Shown here: positions 47,823 through 59,974 of the stretch, piece after piece
Layout of the letters: every line of letters starts with the position of its first letter
How positions within the stretch are numbered: the stretch's first letter is position 1
Assembly (NCBI GenBank): GCA_947034895.1
Contig: OX344764.1
Location: 38,070,935-38,134,934 of the forward strand
Reading direction: 5' to 3'
From: Rhytidiadelphus loreus
Taxonomy: Eukaryota; Streptophyta; Bryopsida; Hypnales; Hylocomiaceae
DNA length: 64,000 nucleotides
Made by a program: the position numbers and the translations under genes
Notes under the pieces: model-generated
Told to the model about the DNA's origin: nothing
The model's input: the letters and a program-made list of their open reading frames with translations, nothing else
Database searches by the model: none

Positions 47823-49132
47823 TTTGAAAATCGGGAGTACGGTGGAATCTGTACGTGTGAAAATTCCTTGCGCCACAATCAATGAAAAGAAGCGAGCGAC
47901 AATGGCTCTCCATCTACCATCTTCTTCACTTCTTCATTGACATAGTAAAATACATCCACCTTTGTTGTGTTCATGGATAACAATACCAAAGGCACTATGT
48001 TGTTGTCAACCTTCCTTCGTACTTGCCGGTGAGGTTGAGTGCATCCAGCTTCTTTCACAAATTCTTCAAAGCTCTGACGTGCTGCAGACATTTTTGCTCC
48101 TTCCCTCAAATGACATGTGTTTCCATGTATCGCAGACACTCTTCCATAAACTTGTTGTGATTGCTTCAACTGCTTGAACCGCCGTTGCGAATAACCCAAT
48201 GCTACTGCATAGCAAGCATTGCAAACATGGATGCCATCCAATTTAGTCTCATATTTGTCCCTCTTCCCTCCTTCTCTTTTGTAGAAAGCACTCAACATTT
48301 GTAGCATCCATGTTGATCGAACCTCATACTTCTGCCCCCATGCCATATATCTTTGATTCAAAATGTATTTTTCGTCTATCTTTGTCAAGCAGTTCTGTTT
48401 GCATCCGCCTTCATTTTTGGCTGTTAGTACACTTTACAAAGTCACTTTCTGAGTCAATGATTCTCCTCTTAAACGTGGTCCTCGTTCTCTTCTTCTACGG
48501 GTACCCATTGAATAACTTCAGGTACTTCTGCATTCCGGTAACCCATCCCTCACTTCTCCACTATCTCCAGAATTGTTCAGCCGTTCAATTCTTGAAGATC
48601 TTTCATGATGGGTGCTACTAGTACCGGGAGTATTGTGAGATATCTCTGATGGACTGGGACTATTGTTGCTCTCGTGGAACTCGAACTCCAGTGTTGCTAC
48701 TGGAGAAAAGGTAAAATTGTGTCCTCCTCCTGCTTGCATGTTAATTGGCCTCCCCCCTCCTTTAATACGAATTCTTGATATTTTCCAACGAATCACCAAC
48801 CCCAGACACTGCTCGAGACGCTCCCCTACCAATTCTCCAGTCCACACAGTTCTATCCACAACATGCAATACTCGCACAGCAACTTCATGAGGGAACAATT
48901 TAACATGATGCAACTCCATCCTACAAACAATACTCTCCTCAATGAGTCCTGTTCCAACAATTGCTCCCAACTCTGAGATGAGTTCTACGGTGTCTTCCCT
49001 CATCCGTGTTGCCACTTCATGCCTTTCAACATCACTGTCTCCAAATAGAATTGCTCGACGAGCTTGAACTATTCTGTGCCCAACACTTCCTGGAGTAGGC
49101 CCTCCTATTGTTGCATTTGTTGGTAAGGCCAC
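47823..49132 (-). pseudogene. Transposase-like gene H, cut at its 3' side by element G
   Basis: One minus-strand frame runs from 49132 to the G insertion point, broken by TGA (48518-48520), TAA (48434-48436) and TGA (47879-47881). The middle has CKQNC, R-rich and W-containing helices, then VCNACYAVALGYSQRR and IHGNT. After the last stop the frame continues WRKEFSHVQIPPYSRFS up to the junction. This pattern (Cys block, C-x2-C with ALG-S, HGN, then W...F-V-IP...FS) resembles a family of eukaryotic DDE-type transposon proteins in which FSKC..C follows; that part would lie beyond G, outside the window. The N-terminal 200 residues are unrecognised, with MALPTNATIGG as the likely start. The family call is tentative. 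Confidence 0.5.
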
Positions 49133-52100
49133 TGGACTACCGAAACCTCAAGCATCCATATTTGTCATTTCTTTCACCCAAGGTTTCTCCTACAATACCA
49201 TTTACATGTAAGATTCACAGTACCACAAAAAACAATTCAAAAAATAAAAACTTCATTTTCATACTTCAGAAACTTATCAAGTAGAAGTAAAACCAAGATT
49301 GTAAGAAACACTTCATTGTTAAGTGCCTTTAGATGGGATTGAAAGAATATAATTCCAACGATATGATTGTTCTAGCAAGCACACTTAACCATTTAAAAAA
49401 AAATGGAAAAAATTTTCAATATTACATTCTGCAATGAATCATATAAGTTATTTTTCCAAAAAAATGCTTACATTGCCCAATAAATAAGATTGTTCATAAC
49501 TTTCACATCACTAATCCAAATGGAATGAATCAAAACTTCAGATGTAGACAAAACATAATCTTCTACAAGAAAAAGCAAAAAAATTAATTAATTAATTTTT
49601 TTTCAATATTTTTTGTGTTGCCATCCGAGTTCAATTCTTGCCTTTTTTTGGTATAACTATTGCTACCAAGCACCGATGGGAATAAAAAATGTATTCCTAC
49701 AAAGCTTATTTGCTTTTCTGTCTTCAATAAAAGTTTCAAAACATTCAAAAATTATCCCACAAGGAGACAATGGGACTTCAAGGGTTCACTAAAGATATTG
49801 CATGTAAAGTCAATTCATGTGTGTTTTTACCAATTCTAATTGCATATTAAAGTGTATGTCCATCAATCAACCACTTAAGAGTTGGATTTGAATATTTGAC
49901 TAGTAAAACTTATCAAAAGTTTATTTAGTAAATTTACATTTGAGGCATTCAAGTGGAATTGACATGTATGCTTCGGTTATTCATATTTTGTGAAGCTAAT
50001 AATAATTCATTATGAATCATTAGTTATGACCTCCTGCCATGTATTCCCTTTGCCCCAAAACGATTTTCTTCTATTTGGTTGACATTTATTTTATGCCAAT
50101 TTCATTAATCATATTGAGAAATCTTTCTAATTTTATATCACTAGAATCAATAAAGAACATTTCATGTATTCATTTCATCCTGCATGAAAAAAGCCACAAG
50201 GAAGTGTCCACATGACCTACTCGAAACCCTTAAAAGAACATGAAGTCTCGCATGAATTTCAAATTGAACTATCATTCATTCATAATCTGACTTGTAATGC
50301 TTTTATTATTCATGGTTTCCAGCTCATAACTCATTTCGTGCCATTGTTGAATCTCCAGAACAATTGCCATAAGATTACTAATGAGTACAAAGCACGCTCA
50401 CCATCCATCAAAAAACAGTATTTAAGGGGAAAAATTCGAATTCAAAATAATATTTTTGGTACTCTAATAGGTTATCTAGCTATGATTTCTATAATGAGTT
50501 CATTTGAAATCTATTTGATATTTCAAAAACAAACATGCCAATAACCACAAACATGAGTGGTCCTACTTTGGTAACAAAGCTACGCTAGTGAAGTAGGCTG
50601 CAAATTCTGCCCAATAAGGCAGAAGCCATTGTAATGAACGCCTCGAGCCTTCAAGGTCACTCCTTAGCACAAATATTTTGTGATGTATTGGACAGTCACA
50701 TAAAAAAATTCTTTTTGTAATACAATTGAAGATTCAAGAATGTGCTCAATTAGGTTTTAATTATAATATAAAACTTAATAAGTTAACTAAGTGTGAAATT
50801 GCATCAATTATATGATTTATATCTCAATATTGCTCTTGGTTAAGGTTCAAAAATACATTTAATTTTGTGTCAATTATTTTGATTTCAGCATTATATTGTA
50901 GCAAGCCAAATTACACTTAAAACAACAGCTAAACAAGTTCAGAGACTCTCGTAAAGCAATTTTTCCCACTTCATGCACTAACTTTGTAGAGGTAGAGGTA
51001 AGTTTACTTTCTTAAATACGAACCACATGGCTCTCTAGCAAAATTGTATTACTCCATTATAAATTTCAAAATTGTGAAGGAGGAGAAAGTTTTTTATTAC
51101 CCCGACATAAAACACTATTCTTTTGGGTATTTACAACCATAATCAACAATGCCCCAAATGTTACACATACACTTGGTTAAAAAAAATGTCAACATCATGG
51201 AGATTTCGGTTACAAAACATGTACACAATCAAACTAGGAGAGTTTAACATGGTGCCTACTGTTGTTTCTTGATTCACCTGTAAACAACATTTTGAAAATT
51301 CATAACTTATTCATATGGAGTCTGTCTAAATTTTACTTGTTATGATTTCTTTTCAAAGTGCCAATCATATCCAATGTTTTTTTTTAACGTTTTTCATGTA
51401 ATGGCAAAGTGGCAATATTAAATGTTCTGGTGGTGCTCTAAGTTTCAACAATCATCCACGTATTGAAAAGAAAATGTGATATTACGTATCTATGATTCTA
51501 TTTTCATTCACAATGTAGTGATTTCATCCAAGATTTTCCTTGAACTTGAAGTTCTATTGGTGATTTCATCCAAAATTTTACTAAACATTTTCTATACCTT
51601 GCTGCTCATCTAAATTTTTTGGTGCTTCTAAGCACCAAATTGCCAAAAAAAAATAACACTTATCATATCCATTAAATAATGAATATAAGTAAAATAAAAG
51701 TAACATGGGTAGATAAATGCAGCCTCATGGTGAAGGACTCTCTATTTTAATCTTTACTGATGCACATATGACAAAAATTCAAGAACTTTTAATTTTGTCT
51801 TTTATTCTGTCTATGTGCAATTAAGATAATTGATTCAACATTGCACAATTGTTAATTTGTATGTTCGTTGTTGGTTCTCATATTTGTACTTATGGAAGCA
51901 AGTTAAATCTTCATTCCGCTACGTGCATTCTTCCTAACTCCAGTCTCATTGTCTTGCTTGAAATTGGCAGAATAATTAGCCCTAGAACGCCTGGAATGTC
52001 ATTCTTTGGCATTCGGAGGGCAATCGTTTGAACTTCTTCATCCATTCTAGAGCTCCGTGTTTCCCGTTTTACTCGTTGACCTTTGTTCTTGAGTTATAAA

Positions 52101-52330
52101 GAGTATTCACCTCAGTTTGTAGTGTAGCCAATGTTTGTTTTCACAAGAATGATTATTTAAAAAAAAAATTGGATCAAGAAATATGATTTTCTTGTGTCCT
52201 ATGGAAAGTTCTTATAAGTTGCTCTAAACTTAAAATTGCTCCACGTAAATGATGTTTATTGAGTGTGAGCCCAACTACATAAATGTACTCTAATTTCTAA
52301 TCCATTTTCAATTTTGTATGTATTTTCAAT
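49133..52330. other. AT-rich non-coding stretch
   Basis: No convincing gene on either strand. The longest open frame (50212-50544) is AT-driven, without a domain or codon structure. No tandem repeat stands out. It may be the interior of the transposon that carries genes H and K. Confidence 0.5.
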
Positions 52331-52334
52331 GTCT

Positions 52335-52452
52335 ATTGACTCCAAGTCCAAGTTCAAGGCCAAGGCCAAGGCCAAACCCAAACCCATCCATCAAATAACA
52401 TCCATCAAATAACAAATAACATCCATTCAAATAACAAATAACATCCATTCAA
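52335..52452 (+). repeat. Short tandem repeats AAGGCC and ATAACATCCATTCAA
   Basis: AAGTCC/AAGGCC hexamers are followed by three to four copies of CAAATAACATCCATT-type units. Confidence 0.85.
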
Positions 52453-53315
52453 CAAGGCTGAATGGATAATCCAGACCCCTCGCAGCTGCGCGGGGGCGAC
52501 AACACGGGGCGACGGAGAGTATACCTGCGGAGGGGAGTTCCGTCAGCTCTTCTCTCCTCCTGCGCTGCCCTGTTCCACTCGTTGGCTCTCCTACTATCGG
52601 CGCGGGTCCTCGTTCGGGGTTGCTGCTGTGCTTGCGAATGCTTGCTTTTTGAGATTGCCACTGCTGCTACTCCTCCGCCACTGCTGCTGCTACTCTCCTC
52701 CACCACTGCTAAGCTCACAGGGCCGCCACTGACTGTATGTGGTGCTAACCTCATGCTGCAATATATAGGGTGTATATTTTAGGGTTTTAATTGAGGGCCT
52801 GTTTTTCCTTTCGGATTTGCTTGCGTTGTTGTGGTTCTTTAACTATGTGCTTACTGGAATGACAATCGGTTTGTCAAGTTCTGAATGTTTGCATGTTTAC
52901 ATGACGTATCGATTTGGAGCGCCGTCTGCTTGTCGCCACCTGCCGATTTGCAATGACGTATCGATTTGCAGTGCCTGCTTGCAGCGCCGACGCAGTGCCG
53001 TTCAAAAAAAATTAAGTTCGATGTGCAAGTCTCCTGCCCCGATGCTGCGGCGCCTATTCCGTTAAGATCTGCAAGTCGTTTTGGGGAGTGTTGCTGTCAT
53101 CGTCTCCGCGGAAGCATTGGCTTCACCGGCATCCTTCATCGGATTCTTCTGGAAATCTGGGTTGCACTTCCAAATAACCTGATTTCCCTGCACATCAGGA
53201 GTGCTTCGAAGCAGCGAGGAAAGCTTAGCAGTGCAATTTTGAAGAAGAGCGGTAGGTGTAGGACTCGTTGTAGGTGTACTGTAGTGCAGATTGAGGCGCA
53301 TGGTCACTTGTTCCG
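52453..53315. other. GC-richer patch interrupted by LTR D
   Basis: It contrasts with its AT-rich surroundings: CTGCTGCTACTCCTCC repeats (52640-52700), CGCCGACGCAGTGCCG near 52985, and open frames on both strands. None resembles a known protein. It may be the promoter and leader region of gene K, continuing at 57163 beyond LTR D, but this is only positional inference. Confidence 0.35.
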
Positions 53316-54578
53316 TGTGAGCCCCAAATTCGTCACTTGGGACTCATTGTTTTCTTTTTTTTAGTTTATTACAAATTAAGGCATAAAGTAGTACAAAAAG
53401 CCCAAAAAAGAGTGTAGAACCAAAATAGGTATGTCACGTACCAGTATAACATTTGGTCATAAATAGCCTTTTATCCATAGATTACCCATAAAACCCACTT
53501 GTATATAGGTTAGAACCCATAATTAGTGGGAAACAATAGGGCTACTGGGAACTTACCCAAAATAGCCCAAAACCTAGTGCATGTGACCATGATAGGCTAA
53601 ATTAAGTCTTAGGAGAGTGGGGGAGGTCTCCACATAAATCTCCAAAGATAGGTTCTAGTTTCCCCATTCCACCGACGAAACATTAGGAATCCAAATTGTT
53701 AGCTTGTAGGTGTTACTTGTCCCAGACAGGCCGCATGGAGGAATCCACAGCCGCCGGATAGTGTTCTCGAATCTGGAACATGTCGGGATGTCCACGGCAA
53801 AACCTGTTCGCCAAGATTCCCTCACATGTGAAAGATTTCCTGACTGCCGGTGATTCAATCAAAGTCAGTTTTCACCTCGCCACCAATTGTGTGCCAGAAT
53901 AGCCTAAGACTTGGCACGTGGCTTGGGGGACTCCATGAGAGGTCCCCCAAAAAGTCTCGGTTTTTTCTGATCTCCAAAGGATCTTTTTCCGAGCGGTCAA
54001 CCGCCAAAGGCCACGTTGGGAAATTCATGGAAAATACCCAGGCCGCGTTAAAATCTCACTAAAAATTAGACTAGCATCTTTTATGTTAATAACGCGCCCC
54101 GACAAATTTCATGGTGTTCCAATAGTGGGAAGCAGCCGAAACTGACAACATCCCCCCAATTAATAATTACGGCAAGATCTTTGCGGGGTTGACCGGCGTC
54201 CCGGGAGCGTACGAAGTCGGAACGAAGACATCAAGGAGCCTTTTCTTACTCCCTAGAGCCTCCCCAACAACCCTAGCTAGTTACCCAAGCCAAAAGAGGT
54301 AAACCCCAAAAGTTAGGTTTTTACCCTTTTAATTGACTCTGGTTGGCACTAGTTTCCGATGGGTTTTTTGTGATAGAAATAGGGGGTAGGGCGTCTATTA
54401 GGCTAAAAATGGCATTCTGAAGCCATTGGCGCAATCCATTTGCAATTCCGAGCTAAACTCCAAAAGTTAGAGGTTAGGACCAGCGTAAAACCCAAAATTA
54501 GGAGAAAATCTCAAATTTGGATGAAAATCCGGATGGATGAGGTTACTCGTCGAGGGGGGGAGTGGGCCCTTGGAAACC

Positions 54579-54586
54579 TATAAAAG
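54579..54586 (+). promoter_or_regulatory. TATA box of LTR D
   Basis: TATAAAAG with the same surrounding sequence as in LTR A, about 1.26 kb from the LTR start. Confidence 0.75.
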
Positions 54587-55390
54587 GGGGCCCTTCTCTC
54601 TCCCAAAACACCCCCAATACTTGTTTTGGGTCCGTGGATCCAAGTTATCTTGGAATTTTTGGCGTTTAGGCCAAAAAACCTCTACGGTGTTTTTGGAGCA
54701 CTTTTGGCTCTCGTTGTTGTTCTATTTGCAGCTTTTAAAGGTCCTTGGAGTCCTTCTTCTCGTACGTATGTACTTTGTGTGTTTTCTTTGGCCTTCTTTT
54801 GGTCCCATTTGAAGAGTCTTTGGTGAAGTTTATCTTGTGTCGTGCACTAACCCCAGAGTAACCCCCCACCGTACCTTGGCGATGCCGCTTTGGAGGGCCT
54901 TTGGTGCATAAGTCTCTTAACGTTACTATCTTGCATGTACATGTGCCTTAGAAGAAAGATCTAACCCTAGTAACCCTTTCCCTTGTTGTGTGGACCCCAC
55001 CCTTTGGGGGACGGCGAAGCTTTGACCTTGTGACCCCTTGAGTCCTAAAGAGTGTGTTAAAACGAGTCCTAGACGGCGGAGCTTTGAATCCCAAACCCTG
55101 GCAAGTCCTAAAGTCGGTGTTAAAACCGATTCTACGGCGAAGCTTTGGACCCGGGAAGGTCTAAGTTCCAAAAGTTTAGTTCCCAAGATCTTCTTGGGAA
55201 AGATTAAAGTTTAGCTCCCAAGATACCCCCTAGGTGGTAGAAAGGCGGAAGAACCCCCCATAGGATAGCTTGGTTAACTCTCAGTTCATCCCCCAACGGC
55301 AAAGCTCTGCCCTCAAAAACGTCACATTTAGTCCAGCCCTTGTTTCACCTTGACCACAAAAAGTAATATCCAGTTTAGTTTTTAGCTGAG

Positions 55391-55410
55391 TGGGTTCCCA
55401 TACGGGAACC
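55391..55410 (+). repeat. Conserved hairpin in the LTR transcript region
   Basis: GGGTTCCCATACGGGAACCC forms an 8-bp perfect stem with a 4-base loop. The identical hairpin is at 5284-5303 in LTR A. Confidence 0.7.
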
Positions 55411-55499
55411 CGAGAGGAAGGATTTAGAAAGGAGAAAAACCAGACCAGCCAACCCGGCAGCCAGCCAGGCCACAGTACCAGCAGCAGTACCGGCACAGT

Positions 55500-55665
55500 A
55501 CCGGCACAATATCGGGGGAGTCCAGGAGGCTTGGCTGGGGAGTCGGGGAGTCCAGGGAGCTTGGGCGGGGAGTCGAGGAGTCCAGGGGGCTCGGGCTGGG
55601 GAGTCCAGGGAGCTTGGGCGGGAGAGTCCAGGGGTGCTTGGGCTGGGGATCGGGGGAGTCCAAAA
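55500..55665 (+). repeat. GC-rich minisatellite in LTR D
   Basis: GGGGAGTCCAGGGAGCTTGGGC-type units of about 20-24 bp. Open frames on both strands are artefacts. The unit differs from those in LTRs A and C. Confidence 0.75.
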
Positions 55666-56519
55666 AGGGGGGGGGAAGGAGAAATCCTCACCTCAACTAA
55701 ATTCAACACTATGGGACGATGCCCTGCGGGGCCCCACCACACCTTTTTTTTGGGTTTTCATCACACTAAGATTGAAAACCGGGGGTCTAGTAGAAGACTG
55801 ACGAAAGACCAACTCAAGGCTAAAGGAAGAAGGGGAGAAGAGAAGTCGCCATCCTACGCGTCCAAACCTGCACAACCTCTCAAGGTTCCTCACCAACAAG
55901 CCACCTCACACAATGATGACAAAATTAGGAAGGAAGTAGTTATAGGAGAGGAAGAAGGGAGAGACGATAAATAGTGTTGCGTCATAGGATTAGGTAGGAA
56001 ATCTCAAAAGCTTCTTACAACCATTAGGAAAGAGATTAGGATGACACCAAAATGACGACGTAAGGGAATAGGTGACTCTTCTATTAGATTAGCGTCATAT
56101 GGTGTAAGGTCTCATTTAAGGGGTTGGTAGGAATAGTGTTGAAGTAAAAGAAAAAGAGACAAGGAGAAAGGAAGGGACCATTAAGGGTCTTTGGAGTGTG
56201 CCACTTCGCCAAAGACTAAGCTGTGGGCATTTTACTACTTCAAAATACGTGTCAACTATGGAATACAAGCACGTGGTCGGAGGTATAGAGGAAAATGCCG
56301 CGTATGCCAACGACGATCAGGTGAGTCAGTAACCCAATCCCTGGGGCTGTCTTTCTTTTAATTTACGCTAACCCTGTTAGGTAGTGATTAAGTTCGATTA
56401 GCAAATAGGAATTAGGAGGGGGGGGGGCCTTGAGTTTAGACATAGAAGTTTATCAATAGGACTCGAAGTATCCAAACCCATTTCATACATAGAAGTTGAC
56501 CATACAAGCAACCAAATTA

Positions 56520-56790
56520 GGAAAATAAATAAATAAAATTAGAAGATTAAATTAGGAGGTAAATTAGATAAATTAAATTAGAGATAAATTAGATAAAAGA
56601 GAAATTAAATTAGAAGATTAAATTAGGAGGTAAATTAGATAAATTAAATTAGAGATAAATTAGATAAAAGAGAAATCAAATTAGAAGATTAAATTAGGAG
56701 GTAAATTAGATAAATTAAATTAGAAAGTAAATTAGGAGATAAATTAGATAAATTAAATTAGGAAATTAAATTAGAAAGAAAAGGATAAAC
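56520..56790 (+). repeat. AAATTAAATTAG-type tandem tract in LTR D
   Basis: A unit of about 62 bp (AGAAGATTAAATTAGGAGGTAAATTAG...) repeats three times, then degenerates. Confidence 0.8.
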
Positions 56791-57162
56791 TAAATTAGGG
56801 AAAAAGATAACTTAGATTAGAAAAGAAAACCCAACCAACTTAGGAAATCATGGAAGAGACTTAGGTAATCCCTCCTCAGTCTAGGAAAGGTCAATTAGCC
56901 TCAGATTCCCATAGATTAGGATAGATTCGGTGGTAGTTCGCATAGGCTGCCGTTAGGAGACGGTTAGCCTGAACTATTCCCTTGCCAATTGGGGGCAACT
57001 CCATTGTCACCTGCGGAAACTAGGAACTTAGTAAAGAAGATCCATTGCTTGGAAGGCACAATGGACCGACGCTTAGTCACCCCGTTAGGTTAGAATTTAG
57101 TTAACCCCTAGAACCTGGTTGTGTCCGATTAATTACCAAGGGTGGGTAATTAAGCGCCCACA

Positions 57163-59974
57163 TTCAGCAGCCAACTAAGTGAAATGATTTTGCAAATATT
57201 TGGAAATCGACGTTGCAATGCAATTTTCTACTTTCATATTCTACAAGTGTTTGGTTAGGATGTTCAACCTGGCTTCTTTTATTGTGGGTTAATTGGCTGC
57301 GTTTTCTGTTGTTCTGTATACAAAAGAATCTTCTTGGGCATTCCCAAACTGTTGTTTGAAAAAGGAGAGGAGGAGGAGAAGGATCAGTAATTTCATAGAG
57401 CTTGCAAGATGTTATGAACATCTAGAGAAATTGCTGTAAGTTATGCTTATCATCTCGTTCTTCTCTTTCATACACCTTCTCCTGATTTTTGTGCCACAAC
57501 TCAGCACAACAGGAATTGAATGCAAAAATTGTCTTCCCATTCGAAGTCCTTCACTTCCATTTCTAGAGGCTGTTTACTATGTTCATCTGTATTAACAGGG
57601 TTTTTGCTTGTATTGTCGGCTTGTCGCTCCTTGGTCCTGCTGTTTTAGGATTCTACGATTCCCTGTTTTTCGACCGTTGTGCATGTAGTTGGCGTGGTCA
57701 TTTTTAGGATATTGTAAACTGCTTGGACGATTTCGTGGTTGCCCGTGCTCTTGTGTTGGAACTCGTGTGCATTACATTTCTGATCTAGCGTTTCTGTATG
57801 CAAAATTACAAGTTTCATGACTACATTCTGAGCTCATATGAACGACATAATTGAGATAGTAAAAGAATACCATTACCTCAGATATCTAAATTGAACAAGA
57901 AGTCAATAGTAACCACAGAAATTCAAACTAGACATGATTAAGACTATGGACATTGGAAAAGAAAACACAGCAGTATTACTCATAGATCAAAGGATTATAA
58001 CTTGAATTGTAATGACTGATCATGAGGATGTTAACTCTATGAAACTATTTGATGTCTTTCAATTCTATTTTCATTTGCCAAATTTTAAATATTGGTCACC
58101 AAAAAAATTTGAGTTTGTAGCTTATAACATGCATAACTCCAATCAATTTACAACTTCTTAAAACCTATTTTAAATAAATAAATAAATGAATTTTTAATGT
58201 GATTTTTCCTCCAAGATTTGGTGTATTTGAGGCTCATTTCCAAGAACTCTCAACACTTAAAAAATAAAGATTTGCAATGGACACCCTTGCATAAAATCTT
58301 GAATAGAAAAATAACATTCAATTATTTTCAGATTTGGACTTTTGATGCTAAAACTAAACTTTGAAGAATGTTATTCAAAAATATAAACTACTAAAAAAAC
58401 AACTTGGTTAGGTTTTATTTAGCTTCAAAGTACTGTCGACACCAGAATTTTGTGCCTAAGGCATTCAAGGGTTAAATCCTTAATGCCTCAATCCTTTTTC
58501 AAATTTTGAAACATTATTGATTATATCTTTGTACAGTAATACCATTTACCAAAATTTCATGAAATTGGGCATAAAAGGAAGTTGTCTTTTCAAGATTCAA
58601 ATGTTACATTGGATGAATGAGAAGGTAGTTCGATGAAATAGCGCCTACAAGCCCTCTGTTCATCGTCCACAATATGGACGTCGAAGCACTTCAGGGTTAA
58701 AGTGTTGAAAGGCAATAGAATATAGAGAGACAAACAAACGAAACAGAGAATAGAACATCAACGCTCATAGAGACAGAGACATCAAGTGATTGAAGTCACA
58801 CTCAAATGCAACCAATTGAATCTGGAACCAAATACATAGAATAAGACTATATTTCTAGAACAATTTGAAATACCTAAATAAAATAAAAGCAATTAGGGGA
58901 GGCTTTGTCAGTTTGTAGTGAACAACACAGGTACTACACGGTGCTCCATGCATAGAGTGCATAGCCCCCAAATCACCATCTTTTTCTACTTTGCCCAGTA
59001 GCTATTATTAGAAGTGGGCAAATTTTCATATTTTCTTATTGACGATTAACAAGTGAAAGAAGGTTCCAATGCATCAAAGAACCCAAGTAAAAGAATTTTC
59101 TTTTCATTAACCATGTATGGAATCTTCATATTTATAGAATTTTCTTATTAAAAGTTATAGTAAAAGGTAAGTTGCAAAATTAGGTTTGGAAGGAATCCTA
59201 TAAATGCAGTCAGTAATACTTGGAACATTTAGTAGTAATAAACCAAAATATAATTTGATTCTAGATTCATTGTTTGTGTGCTAGAAGAAATATGTTGTAT
59301 TTGAATATTCCATTCAATTTTGTATTTATGAACATAAAAAATGTCACATATATGACAAAAGTATTGCTCACTAAATAGAAGAAGGTAATATTATGAATTC
59401 ATATGAATTTTTCATGTAATATGACTTGAATAGATAAGGTACGGTACAACGTGGTTGATTTCTATTGTTCTAATGGAGTTTTTGTAGTTCAAAGTTTGAA
59501 AGCTCATTCCTTATACAATGTTTTTTAGATTCCGTGGTATATGAAAATTTTATATAATTATTATGAGTGAGTGCAATGCGTATGCCTTATGTGGTTTGTG
59601 AAGTAACTTTCTTACAATCAGGCTTTTTTTTTTGTAGTCAAATGTTGTTTACTTTTTGTGTAGTAGATATTCTTTTAAAGTAGAAGATCTAAATTGTACT
59701 AATGACTTTTGAATGTGAAGTATGTGGGAAATAAAAAATTTCTTCTGAAGATCAATGAACTGACTTTCTACATATATTATGGAAATAGTATGCATTCCAC
59801 ACATGCTTGTACTAGTATACATAATAATTTTATATGTACATGCAATAAAAAATTAATTTGTGAATTTCAAAAATGAATGCATCCAGAAGGCATTTTTTGC
59901 TTTCCAAAGACACTTAGCAGTGTATTCTTCAAAATATAGGAGACAATCATTGCTTAGTTCTTGTACTTATACTT
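57163..59974. other. AT-rich stretch between LTR D and gene K
   Basis: I see no gene or clear repeat. The first 260 bases resemble transcribed leader sequence (pyrimidine-rich, no long frame). The rest could be a long intron or spacer of the element carrying K. Confidence 0.4.

Larger units (their letters stand above)
53316..57162 (+). mobile_element. Long solo-LTR-like element D
   Basis: It starts TGTGAGCCCCAAATTCGTC and ends AAGCGCCCACA, 3847 bp long. The flanks are TTCCG (53311-53315) and TTCAG (57163-57167), a 5-bp TSD with one mismatch. It is collinear and highly similar to LTR A outside the nested CACTA element and the minisatellite. It has no coding region. Confidence 0.85.

Noticed and set aside
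50212..50544. 110-codon frame in AT-rich DNA
   Set aside because: No domain, no paralogue in the window, composition like its non-coding surroundings.
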